From Bacteroides gallinarum DSM 18171 = JCM 13658 (GTDB taxonomy: Bacteria; Bacteroidota; Bacteroidia; Bacteroidales; Bacteroidaceae), in assembly GCF_000374365.1 (NCBI RefSeq), contig NZ_KB894115.1, positions 248,001-312,000 on the forward strand: a DNA stretch of 64,000 bases. The letters run 5' to 3'. Both the position numbers and the translations under genes were made by a program. This document shows, one piece after another, positions 15,006 through 22,758 of this stretch. The notes beneath the pieces were generated by a model. The model did no database searches, was not told where the DNA came from, and worked only from the letters and a program-made list of their open reading frames with translations. The first letter of the stretch is position 1; each line of letters opens with the position of its first letter.

Positions 15006-16574
15006 CTATTTGGCGTGCGGGTAATCTATCGTATAATGCAGTCCCCGGCTCTCCTTGCGCTCCATGGCCTGGCGGGTAATCAGGTAGCCCACGTTAATCA
15101 TGTTACGTAGCTCGCAGAGTTCGCGGGTAGCCTTGCTGCTCTTGAACAGTTTTTCCGTCTCCTCGTAAAGAATATCCAGGCGGTTCCATGCACGGGTGAG
15201 GCGGGTGTTGCTGCGCACGATGCCCACGTACGACTCCATAATCTGGTTCACCTCTTTCATGCTTTGCGTAATCAGTACCCGTTCTTCGTTGGAAATGGTT
15301 CCCTCGTCGTTCCACTCGGGAATGTCCTCGTTGAAGTCGTAACGTTCCAGTACGCTCAGCGCATGCTTGGCGGCGGCATCGGCATAAACCACCGCCTCAA
15401 TCAGCGAGTTGGATGCCAGGCGGTTGCCGCCGTGGAGACCGGTACACGAGCATTCGCCGATAGCGTACAGGCGGCGGATACTGGACTGCCCGTCCAGGTC
15501 TACCTTGATACCGCCGCAAAGGTAATGTGCGGCAGGAGCCACGGGAATGTAGTCTTTGGTAATGTCGATGCCGATGCTGAGGCATTTCTTATAGATATTC
15601 GGAAAGTGTTTCCTGGTTTCCTCGGGGTCTTTGTGGGTAACGTCCAGGTAGACATGCTCGTCGCCGCGCTGCTTCATCTCGTTGTCGATAGCACGTGCCA
15701 CGATGTCGCGCGGAGCCAGCGAAAGGCGCGAATCGTACTTCTGCATGAACTCCTTTCCGTCCATGGTGCGGAGTACGCCGCCGTATCCGCGCATGGCTTC
15801 CGTTATCAGGAAACACGGACGGTCGCCGGGGTGGTAGAGGGCGGTGGGGTGGAACTGGATGAACTCCATATCCTTTACAGCGCCTTTGGCACGGTACACC
15901 ATGGCTATGCCGTCGCCTGTGGCAACCAATGGGTTGGTGGTGTTGCGGTACACGGCTTCGCAGCCGCCGGTAGCCATAATGGTTACTTTGGAGAGGAAGG
16001 TATCCACTTCGCCGGTATGCTCGTTCAGCACATAAGCGCCGTAACATTTGATACCCGGGGTATAACGGGTTACGATGATGCCCAGGTGGTGCTGGGTGAT
16101 GATTTCTACTGCAAAGAAATCGGTAAATACGGTGATGTTGGGATGTTGCTTGACGGCTTCAATCAGGCTGTCCTGTATCTCCGCGCCCGTATTGTCCTTA
16201 TGGTGCAGGATGCGGAACTCCGAGTGCCCGCCTTCTTTGTGCAGGTCGAATTCCCCGCTCTCTTTCCTGTCGAAGCTCACTCCCCATTTAATGAGTTCGT
16301 CGATTTGCCCGGGAGCGTTGCGCACCACTTTCTCTACGGCTTCGCGGTCGCTTATCCAGTCGCCGGCAATCATGGTGTCTTGGATGTGCTTATCGAAATT
16401 GTCTACCGCCAGGTCGGTTACGGAAGCGATTCCGCCTTGTGCAAAATAAGTGTTTGCCTCCTCCAGGCCGGCTTTGCAGATGAGGGCTACTGTTCCTTTA
16501 TGCGCCACTTTGAGCGCAAAACTCATACCGGCGATTCCGGAGCCGATAACGAGGAAATCGAACTTTCTTACCAT
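15006..16574 (-). CDS. nadB: L-aspartate oxidase
   Basis: A 522-residue FAD enzyme that oxidises L-aspartate to iminoaspartate, the first step of de novo NAD synthesis. Seen directly: the FAD-binding G-S-G-I-A-G near residue 11, the family mark Y-F-A-Q-G-G-I-A near 45, H-K-E-G-G-H-S around 140, and near 370 the ends C-G-G-I and G-L-H-G-G-N-R-L-A-S-N-S. Length is normal. In many bacteria nadA and nadC are adjacent; here the gene stands alone, with a PH-domain gene diverging from it. A TAGTTTTG element (16596-16603 on this strand) lies just upstream. Confidence 0.97.
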   Translation of the reverse strand: MVRKFDFLVIGSGIAGMSFALKVAHKGTVALICKAGLEEANTYFAQGGIASVTDLAVDNFDKHIQDTMIAGDWISDREAVEKVVRNAPGQIDELIKWGVSFDRKESGEFDLHKEGGHSEFRILHHKDNTGAEIQDSLIEAVKQHPNITVFTDFFAVEIITQHHLGIIVTRYTPGIKCYGAYVLNEHTGEVDTFLSKVTIMATGGCEAVYRNTTNPLVATGDGIAMVYRAKGAVKDMEFIQFHPTALYHPGDRPCFLITEAMRGYGGVLRTMDGKEFMQKYDSRLSLAPRDIVARAIDNEMKQRGDEHVYLDVTHKDPEETRKHFPNIYKKCLSIGIDITKDYIPVAPAAHYLCGGIKVDLDGQSSIRRLYAIGECSCTGLHGGNRLASNSLIEAVVYADAAAKHALSVLERYDFNEDIPEWNDEGTISNEERVLITQSMKEVNQIMESYVGIVRSNTRLTRAWNRLDILYEETEKLFKSSKATRELCELRNMINVGYLITRQAMERKESRGLHYTIDYPHAK

Positions 16575-16595
16575 AATTTTATGTATTTAACACCG

Positions 16596-16603
16596 CAAAA
16601 CTA
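16596..16603 (-). promoter_or_regulatory. Possible nadB -7 element (TAGTTTTG)
   Basis: On the minus strand this reads TAGTTTTG, a match to TAnnTTTG, 21 bases upstream of the nadB start codon. No clear TTTG at -33. Confidence 0.5.
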
Positions 16604-16682
16604 CAAAATAAGTACGTTCCTTGTGCCCCTTGCAGGCATTAATTCATAAAAATACCTACCTTAGCGGCAAAAACCGGACGAA

Positions 16683-17078
16683 ATGAATCGAATTTTTCAT
16701 GCACGTATCGCCGCCGGACAATATCTGTTCGTTGTCCTGGCGGGTGCGATGGCCGTTTACGGCCTTTGGGAAAAGCATATCCTTGTTGCTGTTCTTTTTA
16801 TGCTCCTGCTGGTTGTCAGCATCGAGAAGCTGATTCACACTACCTATACCGTTACTACGGACGACAGGCTGCTGCTGTCCTTCGGGCGTTTTTCGCGCGG
16901 GAGGGAAATCCTGCTGAAAGATATTACCTCGGTGGAACGCACCTCTTCCATGCAGATAGGCAAGTTTGCGGTTATGCGCTACGTGCTGGTAAGGTACGGA
17001 AAAGACAAGTGCGCGGCGCTTCTTCCCGTAAAGGAGGAGGAGTTCATACGGCTGCTGGAGGAGCGGAGGCGGAAATAA
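16683..17078 (+). CDS. Bacterial PH domain membrane protein
   Basis: A 131-residue inner-membrane protein. Two adjacent hydrophobic segments span about residues 10-45, followed by a soluble part (T-T-Y-T-V-T-T-D-D-R-L-L-L-S-F-G, then I-L-L-K-D-I-T-S-V-E-R) with the strand order of a bacterial pleckstrin-homology (bPH) domain. The C-terminus is very basic. Function unknown; such proteins often stabilise membrane complexes. It is divergent from nadB and lies about 100 bases ahead of lpdA on the same strand. Confidence 0.7.
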   Translation: MNRIFHARIAAGQYLFVVLAGAMAVYGLWEKHILVAVLFMLLLVVSIEKLIHTTYTVTTDDRLLLSFGRFSRGREILLKDITSVERTSSMQIGKFAVMRYVLVRYGKDKCAALLPVKEEEFIRLLEERRRK

Positions 17079-17180
17079 CCGGCGCTCCGGCGTACGTATC
17101 CGGAAAAAAGGGAAGGGCGGATGCTTTTTTTTGGATTTCTTGTCGTATCTTGCATGCAGAAATCCATAAATGTAAGAACT

Positions 17181-18539
17181 ATGAAATATCGAGTTGCCAT
17201 TATCGGCGGAGGTCCTGCGGGATACACGGCTGCGGAAACGGCCGGGAAGCACGGCCTGAGCGTCGTGCTTTTTGAGAAACAGAGCCTCGGCGGAGTATGC
17301 CTGAACGAAGGTTGTATTCCTACCAAGACCTTATTGTATTCGGCGAAAACGTATGACAGTGCACGCCATGCGTCCAAGTATGCGGTAGGCGTACCGGAAG
17401 TGTCGTTCGATTTGCCCAAGATTATAGCCCGCAAGCAGAAGGTCGTGCGGAAGCTGGTGCTGGGTGTTAAGGGAAAGCTTGCCGCCTGCGGGGTGACGGT
17501 GGTGAACGGCGAGGCCTTCGTTGTAGACAGGAATCATGTCCGGTGCGGCGACGAGGTTTATGAATGCGACAACCTGCTGCTTTGTACGGGTTCGGAAACT
17601 TTTATCCCGCCCATTCCCGGAACGGACACGGTGGCTTACTGGACGCACCGCGATGCGCTGGATAGTAAGGAGCTTCCCGTATCCCTGGCGGTTATAGGCG
17701 GCGGGGTTATCGGCATGGAGTTCGCCTCTTTCTTCAACAGCTTGGGGGTACGGGTTACCGTTATCGAGATGCTGGACGAGATATTGGGTGGAATGGACAG
17801 GGAATTGTCCGCCCTGCTGCGTGCGGAGTATGCCAAGCGCGGAATCGGGTTTATGCTGGGCACGAAGGTAGTGTCGCTGGCGGGAAGCGTATCGGAGGAA
17901 GGAAAGGAGCAGGTACAGGTGAATTACGAAAATGCCGGAGGCGCGGGTTCCGTTGTGGCGGAAAGGCTGCTGATGAGCGTAGGCCGCCGTCCCGTAACGA
18001 AAGGTTACGGATTGGAGAACCTGAGCCTGGAAATGACGGAACGTGGCAATATCCGGGTCGATGAACGGATGCAGACCTCCGCCCCGGGAGTATATGCCTG
18101 CGGGGATTCGACCGGGTTTTCCTTACTGGCTCATACGGCGGTGCGCGAGGCGGAAGTAGCGGTGCATGCTATCCTGGGAGAGACGGATACCATGAGTTAC
18201 AAGGCTATCCCCGGTGTGGTATATACCAATCCGGAGATTGCGGGCGTGGGAGATACGGAGGAGGCTTTGCAGCGAAAAGGCATCCTTTACCGTACTGTAA
18301 AACTGCCTATGGCGTATTCCGGCCGTTTTGTGGCGGAGAACGAGGGCGTTAACGGCGTATGTAAGCTGTTGTTTGCCGAGGACGGTACGGTTTTGGGAGC
18401 GCACGTGCTGGGCAATCCGGCTTCGGAGATTATCACATTGGCAGGTATGGCTATCGAGCTGGGGTTGACGGCATCGGAATGGAAGAAAATCGTATTCCCG
18501 CATCCTACGGTGGGCGAAATCTTCAGGGAAGCGCTTTAA
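17181..18539 (+). CDS. lpdA: Dihydrolipoyl dehydrogenase (E3)
   Basis: A 452-residue flavoprotein disulfide reductase that reoxidises dihydrolipoamide in 2-oxoacid dehydrogenase complexes or the glycine cleavage system. Visible: FAD motif G-G-G-P-A-G near residue 10, redox-active L-N-E-G-C-I-P-T-K with its paired Cys near 40, NAD motif G-G-G-V-I-G-M-E near 175, and H-P-T-V-G-E at the end with the catalytic His-Glu pair. The ATG at 17181 gives the standard N-terminus; a longer frame from 17121 would add a spurious hydrophobic leader. No E1/E2 genes are near, so its complex cannot be told from context. Confidence 0.95.
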   Translation: MKYRVAIIGGGPAGYTAAETAGKHGLSVVLFEKQSLGGVCLNEGCIPTKTLLYSAKTYDSARHASKYAVGVPEVSFDLPKIIARKQKVVRKLVLGVKGKLAACGVTVVNGEAFVVDRNHVRCGDEVYECDNLLLCTGSETFIPPIPGTDTVAYWTHRDALDSKELPVSLAVIGGGVIGMEFASFFNSLGVRVTVIEMLDEILGGMDRELSALLRAEYAKRGIGFMLGTKVVSLAGSVSEEGKEQVQVNYENAGGAGSVVAERLLMSVGRRPVTKGYGLENLSLEMTERGNIRVDERMQTSAPGVYACGDSTGFSLLAHTAVREAEVAVHAILGETDTMSYKAIPGVVYTNPEIAGVGDTEEALQRKGILYRTVKLPMAYSGRFVAENEGVNGVCKLLFAEDGTVLGAHVLGNPASEIITLAGMAIELGLTASEWKKIVFPHPTVGEIFREAL

Positions 18540-18559
18540 TAGACAAAATACATGCCTTT

Positions 18560-19021
18560 ATGAAACTCGTAAAGTTGATAACCTGCGATAATGCCACCCA
18601 AGCCCATATTATACGGGGAGCGTTGCAGAATGAAGGAATCGATTCCATGCTGCGGAATGAGAATATGGCTACGCTAATGGCGGGTTGGCAGGTCGATGGA
18701 CTGACAGGCGTGGATATACTGGTGGATGAAAAAGATTACGAGGCGGCAATCTGCCTGCTGGAACGGAACCAGATGATTCCGGAACAGTTGAGGTACTGCC
18801 CCTTCTGCGGTTCTCCGGACATAAAGTTCGAGCTTAGGAAAGGATGCCGGCTGCGGGCTATCGTGGCAGCCCTCATTGCCTTGCTTGCGTGTTCCGCCCC
18901 GGGGACTAACCACTGGGAGTACGTATGTAACCGGTGTAAAGGAAGGTTCGAAAAGCCGGTTGCCGGAAATCACAGCGGCGGAAGCCGCCCTGTAAACCCT
19001 CCGGGCTTGCAGGACGATTGA
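18560..19021 (+). CDS. DUF2007-type signal-transducing protein
   Basis: A 153-residue protein. Residues 1-68 (KLVKLITCDNATQAHIIRGA, then L-V-D-E-K-D-Y-E-A-A) match the DUF2007 putative signal-transduction domain, a PII-like fold. Residues 80-135 add a C-P-F-C and C-N-R-C pair that form a split zinc ribbon around one hydrophobic stretch (I-V-A-A-L-I-A-L-L-A-C). The start at 18560 follows lpdA by 20 bases, so co-transcription is likely. Ligand unknown. Confidence 0.75.
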   Translation: MKLVKLITCDNATQAHIIRGALQNEGIDSMLRNENMATLMAGWQVDGLTGVDILVDEKDYEAAICLLERNQMIPEQLRYCPFCGSPDIKFELRKGCRLRAIVAALIALLACSAPGTNHWEYVCNRCKGRFEKPVAGNHSGGSRPVNPPGLQDD

Positions 19022-19085
19022 ATAACGGGGAGGTATTTGTTCTTGCTCCTTCGGGCGGAATAAAGAGATAATCTGGATAAGAACG

Positions 19086-20507
19086 ATGAAGAAGATAGTA
19101 TTGTATTGGCTTTTATCGGTTTGCTTGCCGGCATTGTATGCACAGGAGGCGTTGCCTGAAACGGCTTCCCTTTCTTCGCGGCTGGATACGCTGGTAAAAT
19201 ACCGGTTGCCCCAGGGTTCCAACGTAGCCATTTCGGTGTACGATTTAACTGCCGGCAAGACCCTGTACGATTACCAGGCGGACAAACTTTCCCGCCCGGC
19301 TTCTACGATGAAGCTGCTGACTACGATTACGGCGCTTTCCCGCCCCGAGGCGGATGAGCCTTTCCGTACCGAGGTCTGGTATAAGGGAGTGATAGAGCGC
19401 GATACGTTGAAGGGGGATATATACGTTGTGGGAGGGTTCGACCCCGAGTTCGACGACGAGGCGCTGGACTCTTTGGCCGGCAAGGTGGCGCGTTTGCCTT
19501 TCTCCGTAATCCGGGGCAGGGTGTACGGCGATGTTTCCATGAAAGATTCCTTGTACTGGGGAAGCGGCTGGCTGTGGGACGATACGCCCAGCTCTTTCCA
19601 GCCGTACCTGTCGCCGTTGATGCTCGATAAGGGGGTGGTTACGGTAACGGTTTTTCCCGGTGTGCGGGGAGATACGGCGCGCTTGGAGTGTACTCCCGCT
19701 TCGTCCTATTACACGCTGGTCAATGCAACCAAAACCCGCACTCCTTCTGCCGGCCGTTTCCGGGTATCCCGCAACTGGCTGGAGAACGGCAATGATATAA
19801 CGGTGTCGGGCAATGTAGACGGCAGGCGTACCGGTACGGTCAATATATACGGTTCGCAGGATTTCTTCATGCGTACGTTCGTAGAGCGTTTGCAGGCAAG
19901 GGGTATCCGCTGCCTGCCGGACTATGCTTTCGGAGAGTTCCGGAAAGACAGCCTTTCCGTACGGGTAGCGGTGCACGAAACGCCTGTGCAGGCGGTAATA
20001 GACCAGATAATGAAGGAGAGCGACAACCTGAATGCCGAAGCCATGCTGTGCCGTTTGGGTGCGCAGGCTACGGGCGGCAGGCATGTCTCTGCCGAGGACG
20101 GGCTTGCCGCTGTACGGCAGTTGATAAAGAAACTGGGATACGCCCCCGCCCGGTACAAGCTGGCGGACGGCTGCGGGCTTTCCAACTATAACTATATCTC
20201 GCCGGAACTTCTGGTAGCTTTCCTGAAATTCGCCTATTCGCGTACGGATGTGTTTCGGAAACTGTATAAGGCGTTGCCCGTAGGCGGGGTGGACGGCACG
20301 CTGAAGTACCGCATGGGTAAGGGAACTCCTTCTTACAGGAAAGTACATGCCAAGACCGGCTCCTTTACGGCGGTGAACTGCCTGGCGGGTTATCTGACGG
20401 CGGATAACGGGCATTACATCGCTTTCGCCATTATGAACCAGAATGTGCTTTCCGGCCGCGAGGCACGCAGTTTCCAGGATGCCGTCTGCGATGTGCTTGT
20501 CCGGTAA
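19086..20507 (+). CDS. dacB: D-alanyl-D-alanine carboxypeptidase/endopeptidase (PBP4 family, S13)
   Basis: A 473-residue periplasmic penicillin-binding protein that trims or cuts peptidoglycan cross-links. An N-terminal signal peptide ends in L-Y-A-Q-E. The three active-site motifs are present in order: S-T-M-K (catalytic Ser, near residue 75), S-N-Y-N (near 365) and K-T-G (near 423). Length matches PBP4. It follows the DUF2007 gene by 65 bases and ends eight bases from the convergent AraC gene, with no room for a separate terminator. Confidence 0.93.
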   Translation: MKKIVLYWLLSVCLPALYAQEALPETASLSSRLDTLVKYRLPQGSNVAISVYDLTAGKTLYDYQADKLSRPASTMKLLTTITALSRPEADEPFRTEVWYKGVIERDTLKGDIYVVGGFDPEFDDEALDSLAGKVARLPFSVIRGRVYGDVSMKDSLYWGSGWLWDDTPSSFQPYLSPLMLDKGVVTVTVFPGVRGDTARLECTPASSYYTLVNATKTRTPSAGRFRVSRNWLENGNDITVSGNVDGRRTGTVNIYGSQDFFMRTFVERLQARGIRCLPDYAFGEFRKDSLSVRVAVHETPVQAVIDQIMKESDNLNAEAMLCRLGAQATGGRHVSAEDGLAAVRQLIKKLGYAPARYKLADGCGLSNYNYISPELLVAFLKFAYSRTDVFRKLYKALPVGGVDGTLKYRMGKGTPSYRKVHAKTGSFTAVNCLAGYLTADNGHYIAFAIMNQNVLSGREARSFQDAVCDVLVR

Positions 20508-20514
20508 ACCCCGT

Positions 20515-21417
20515 TCAGTTTTCCTGCATGTCCCGGTAGCGTGCGGGCGACATTCCCAAGTGTGCCTTTACGTATTTGCCGAAAAAGGACTGGTTGGGGA
20601 AATTGAAGTCCTCGGCTATCTCCTTGATAGATTTCTCCGAATGCTTTAGCTGGTGCTTTATCTGCTCTATGGCATATTCGTTAATCCATTCCAGGGGGGT
20701 GCGTCCGCTCGCCTGCTTCACGGCTCCGGATATGTATTTGGACGAATAGCACAGGATGTCCGCATAATGGCTCACCGACCGGTGCATGCCGCCGTCTTTG
20801 GCAACTTCTATCATGAAGCGTTTAAACAGGTAGCCTGTCCGGTTCATTTCCGGTTCCGCATTTTCGTTCTTGTCGGCATACCGGTGGATTTCGGCAAGCA
20901 TCTCATGGAACAGGGCGGAGAAGATGAATTGCAGGATTTCTTTCTGGTAGCGGTGGGGCGGCTCTTTGATTTTGTCCATGATGAGTTCGCCGTAATGGCG
21001 GAAGTGCGGGTTCTCCTCTTTTCCGGTGGTGGTATGTATCGGGTTCTTGTAGATATAGGAAATGGTGTTTCCCGTGTCTTTCTCTTTTTTCACCGTGCGT
21101 TGGAGGAACTTGGTGGAGAAGCCTACCATTCTTACCTTATGCCCCGGGCTGAACATGGCATTGCTCATAATCATGGTGGGCAGGCAGAAAAGCACTTCTT
21201 CCGCTTTCAGCAAATGGGTCTTGCCGTTGATATCCAGTTGTATTTTCCCCTCTACGCATACTACGATAAGGAAGAAGTTCAGCCGTACGATTTCGTTCTT
21301 GTAGGGAAGGTTCTCCATGCAGCTCGCCACCATGCAGTCGTCGTCTGCATAGTCTATCATCGGGTCGGCATGTTTGAAGTCCTCGATGTCCAGCGTCATT
21401 ATTGTTCCATTCTCCAT
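20515..21417 (-). CDS. AraC-family transcriptional regulator
   Basis: A 300-residue regulator. Residues 30-130 look like a cupin-type sensor domain; residues 195-297 are the double helix-turn-helix of the AraC family (H-Y-A-D-I-L-C-Y-S-S-K-Y-I-S, then S-I-K-E-I-A-E-D-F-N-F-P-N-Q-S-F-F). It is divergent from the RND efflux operon, and the shared intergenic region holds three copies of ATGTTCTAT. Control of the pump, and perhaps of itself, is therefore likely (inference). Effector unknown. Confidence 0.9.
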   Translation of the reverse strand: MENGTIMTLDIEDFKHADPMIDYADDDCMVASCMENLPYKNEIVRLNFFLIVVCVEGKIQLDINGKTHLLKAEEVLFCLPTMIMSNAMFSPGHKVRMVGFSTKFLQRTVKKEKDTGNTISYIYKNPIHTTTGKEENPHFRHYGELIMDKIKEPPHRYQKEILQFIFSALFHEMLAEIHRYADKNENAEPEMNRTGYLFKRFMIEVAKDGGMHRSVSHYADILCYSSKYISGAVKQASGRTPLEWINEYAIEQIKHQLKHSEKSIKEIAEDFNFPNQSFFGKYVKAHLGMSPARYRDMQEN

Positions 21418-21467
21418 ATTGTCTCTTTTTTCCGGTTACAAAGATGCTTAATATTACAGGAGTTTGT

Positions 21468-21592
21468 ATGTTCTATATTTCTTTGTGATTGTCCTTTCTT
21501 TCTTTTGTATTGAAAATGAGGCTATAAATATCTCCTTTTGAGGAAAATAGAACATTGTTATGGGAATATGGATAAACGGACGGATGTTCTAT
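21468..21592. promoter_or_regulatory. Three 9-bp operator-like copies of ATGTTCTAT
   Basis: ATGTTCTAT lies at 21468-21476 and 21584-21592, and its complement ATAGAACAT at 21547-21555. The last copy ends five bases before the efflux -7 element. Each copy is followed by a similar TC-rich tail. Three exact 9-mers in about 210 bases between an AraC gene and its divergent operon point to the regulator's binding sites. Confidence 0.65.
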
Positions 21593-21597
21593 TCTTC

Positions 21598-21605
21598 TAC
21601 CTTTG
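21598..21605 (+). promoter_or_regulatory. -7 promoter element of the efflux operon (TACCTTTG)
   Basis: TACCTTTG matches TAnnTTTG and lies 23 bases ahead of the adaptor start codon. The -33 box is missing; instead an ATGTTCTAT copy sits between the two positions, as expected for an activator-dependent promoter. Confidence 0.65.
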
Positions 21606-21628
21606 CTGCGATTTAAAAAAGAAAGAAT

Positions 21629-22732
21629 ATGATAAATGTAAATGGAAAATGGATACGGCTGATGATGTTCATCGGTTGTACAACTTGGTTGGCATCCTGC
21701 AAGCAGGCATCCGATGCCGGAGTAAAGTCTTCTTATGCGACAATGAAAGTGGCGACTACCGATAAAGAGCTCTCCACTTCTTATTCGGCAACCATACGCG
21801 GGCGGCAGGATATCGACATCTACCCGCAGGTATCGGGCACTATCGAACGGCTTTGCGTAACGGAGGGGCAGGCGGTGCGCCGCGGACAGTTGCTTTTCGT
21901 TATCGACCAGGTTCCTTATAAGGCTGCGCTGAATACCGCCCTTGCCAATGTAGAGGCTGCACGCGCCGGGCTTGCCACTGCCGAGCTTACCTATAATAGC
22001 AACAAGGAGCTCCGTGCGCAGAACGTCGTTTCCGATTTCAGCCTGAAAACGGCGGAAAACGCTTACCTCACCGCCAAGGCACAACTGGCACAGGCGGAAG
22101 CGCAGGAGGTGAATGCCCGTAATAACCTCTCTTATACCGAGGTGAAAAGCCCGAGCGACGGGGTGGTAGGTGCATTGCCCTATCGTGCGGGTGCGCTGGT
22201 AAGCCCCAGCATCCCGCAGCCGCTGACTACGGTGAGCGACAATTCCGATATGTACGTTTACTTCTCCATGACCGAGAACCAGTTGCTTGCCCTTACGCGC
22301 CAGTACGGTACAATGGACGAGGCGCTGAAGAACATGCCCGAAGTGGAATTGCAGTTGAACGATAACTCCATGTACGGCAAAAAAGGAAAAATCGAGTCCG
22401 TGAGCGGCGTTATCGACCGCCAGACGGGTACGGTCGTTGCCCGTGCGGTTTTCCCCAACGAGTCGCGGCTGCTGCATAGCGGTGCGTCGGGCAATGTCGT
22501 GATACCTACCGTTTACAAGGATTGCATCGTCATTCCGCAGGGAGCTACCGTGCAGATGCAGGATAAGACCCTGACCTATAAGGTGGTGGACGGCAAGGCG
22601 GTTTCTACCCTTATCACCGTGGCATCCGTAAACGACGGACGCGAATACGTTGTCCTGGACGGATTGGAAGTAGGAGATGAAATCGTGGCGGAAGGAGCCG
22701 GACTGGTACGTGAAGGGACGCAGGTGAAATGA
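21629..22732 (+). CDS. RND efflux periplasmic adaptor (membrane fusion lipoprotein)
   Basis: A 367-residue adaptor that joins the inner-membrane pump to the outer-membrane channel. The signal peptide ends in a lipobox, L-A-S-C, at Cys24. Then come a split biotinyl-lipoyl domain (I-Y-P-Q-V-S-G-T-I, later V-K-S-P-S-D-G-V-V-G), a helical hairpin rich in Ala/Glu (about 95-160) and the beta-barrel and membrane-proximal domains. It is the first gene of a three-gene operon, 26 bases before the pump gene. Substrates cannot be read from the sequence; AcrA/MexA relatives export drugs, bile salts or lipids. Confidence 0.93.
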   Translation: MINVNGKWIRLMMFIGCTTWLASCKQASDAGVKSSYATMKVATTDKELSTSYSATIRGRQDIDIYPQVSGTIERLCVTEGQAVRRGQLLFVIDQVPYKAALNTALANVEAARAGLATAELTYNSNKELRAQNVVSDFSLKTAENAYLTAKAQLAQAEAQEVNARNNLSYTEVKSPSDGVVGALPYRAGALVSPSIPQPLTTVSDNSDMYVYFSMTENQLLALTRQYGTMDEALKNMPEVELQLNDNSMYGKKGKIESVSGVIDRQTGTVVARAVFPNESRLLHSGASGNVVIPTVYKDCIVIPQGATVQMQDKTLTYKVVDGKAVSTLITVASVNDGREYVVLDGLEVGDEIVAEGAGLVREGTQVK

Positions 22733-22758
22733 AGAACTAAGAACGAAAGAACGAAAAA

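Noticed and set aside
15264..16649. 461-codon + strand frame opposite nadB
   Set aside because: Antisense of a well-recognised gene, no protein-like motifs.
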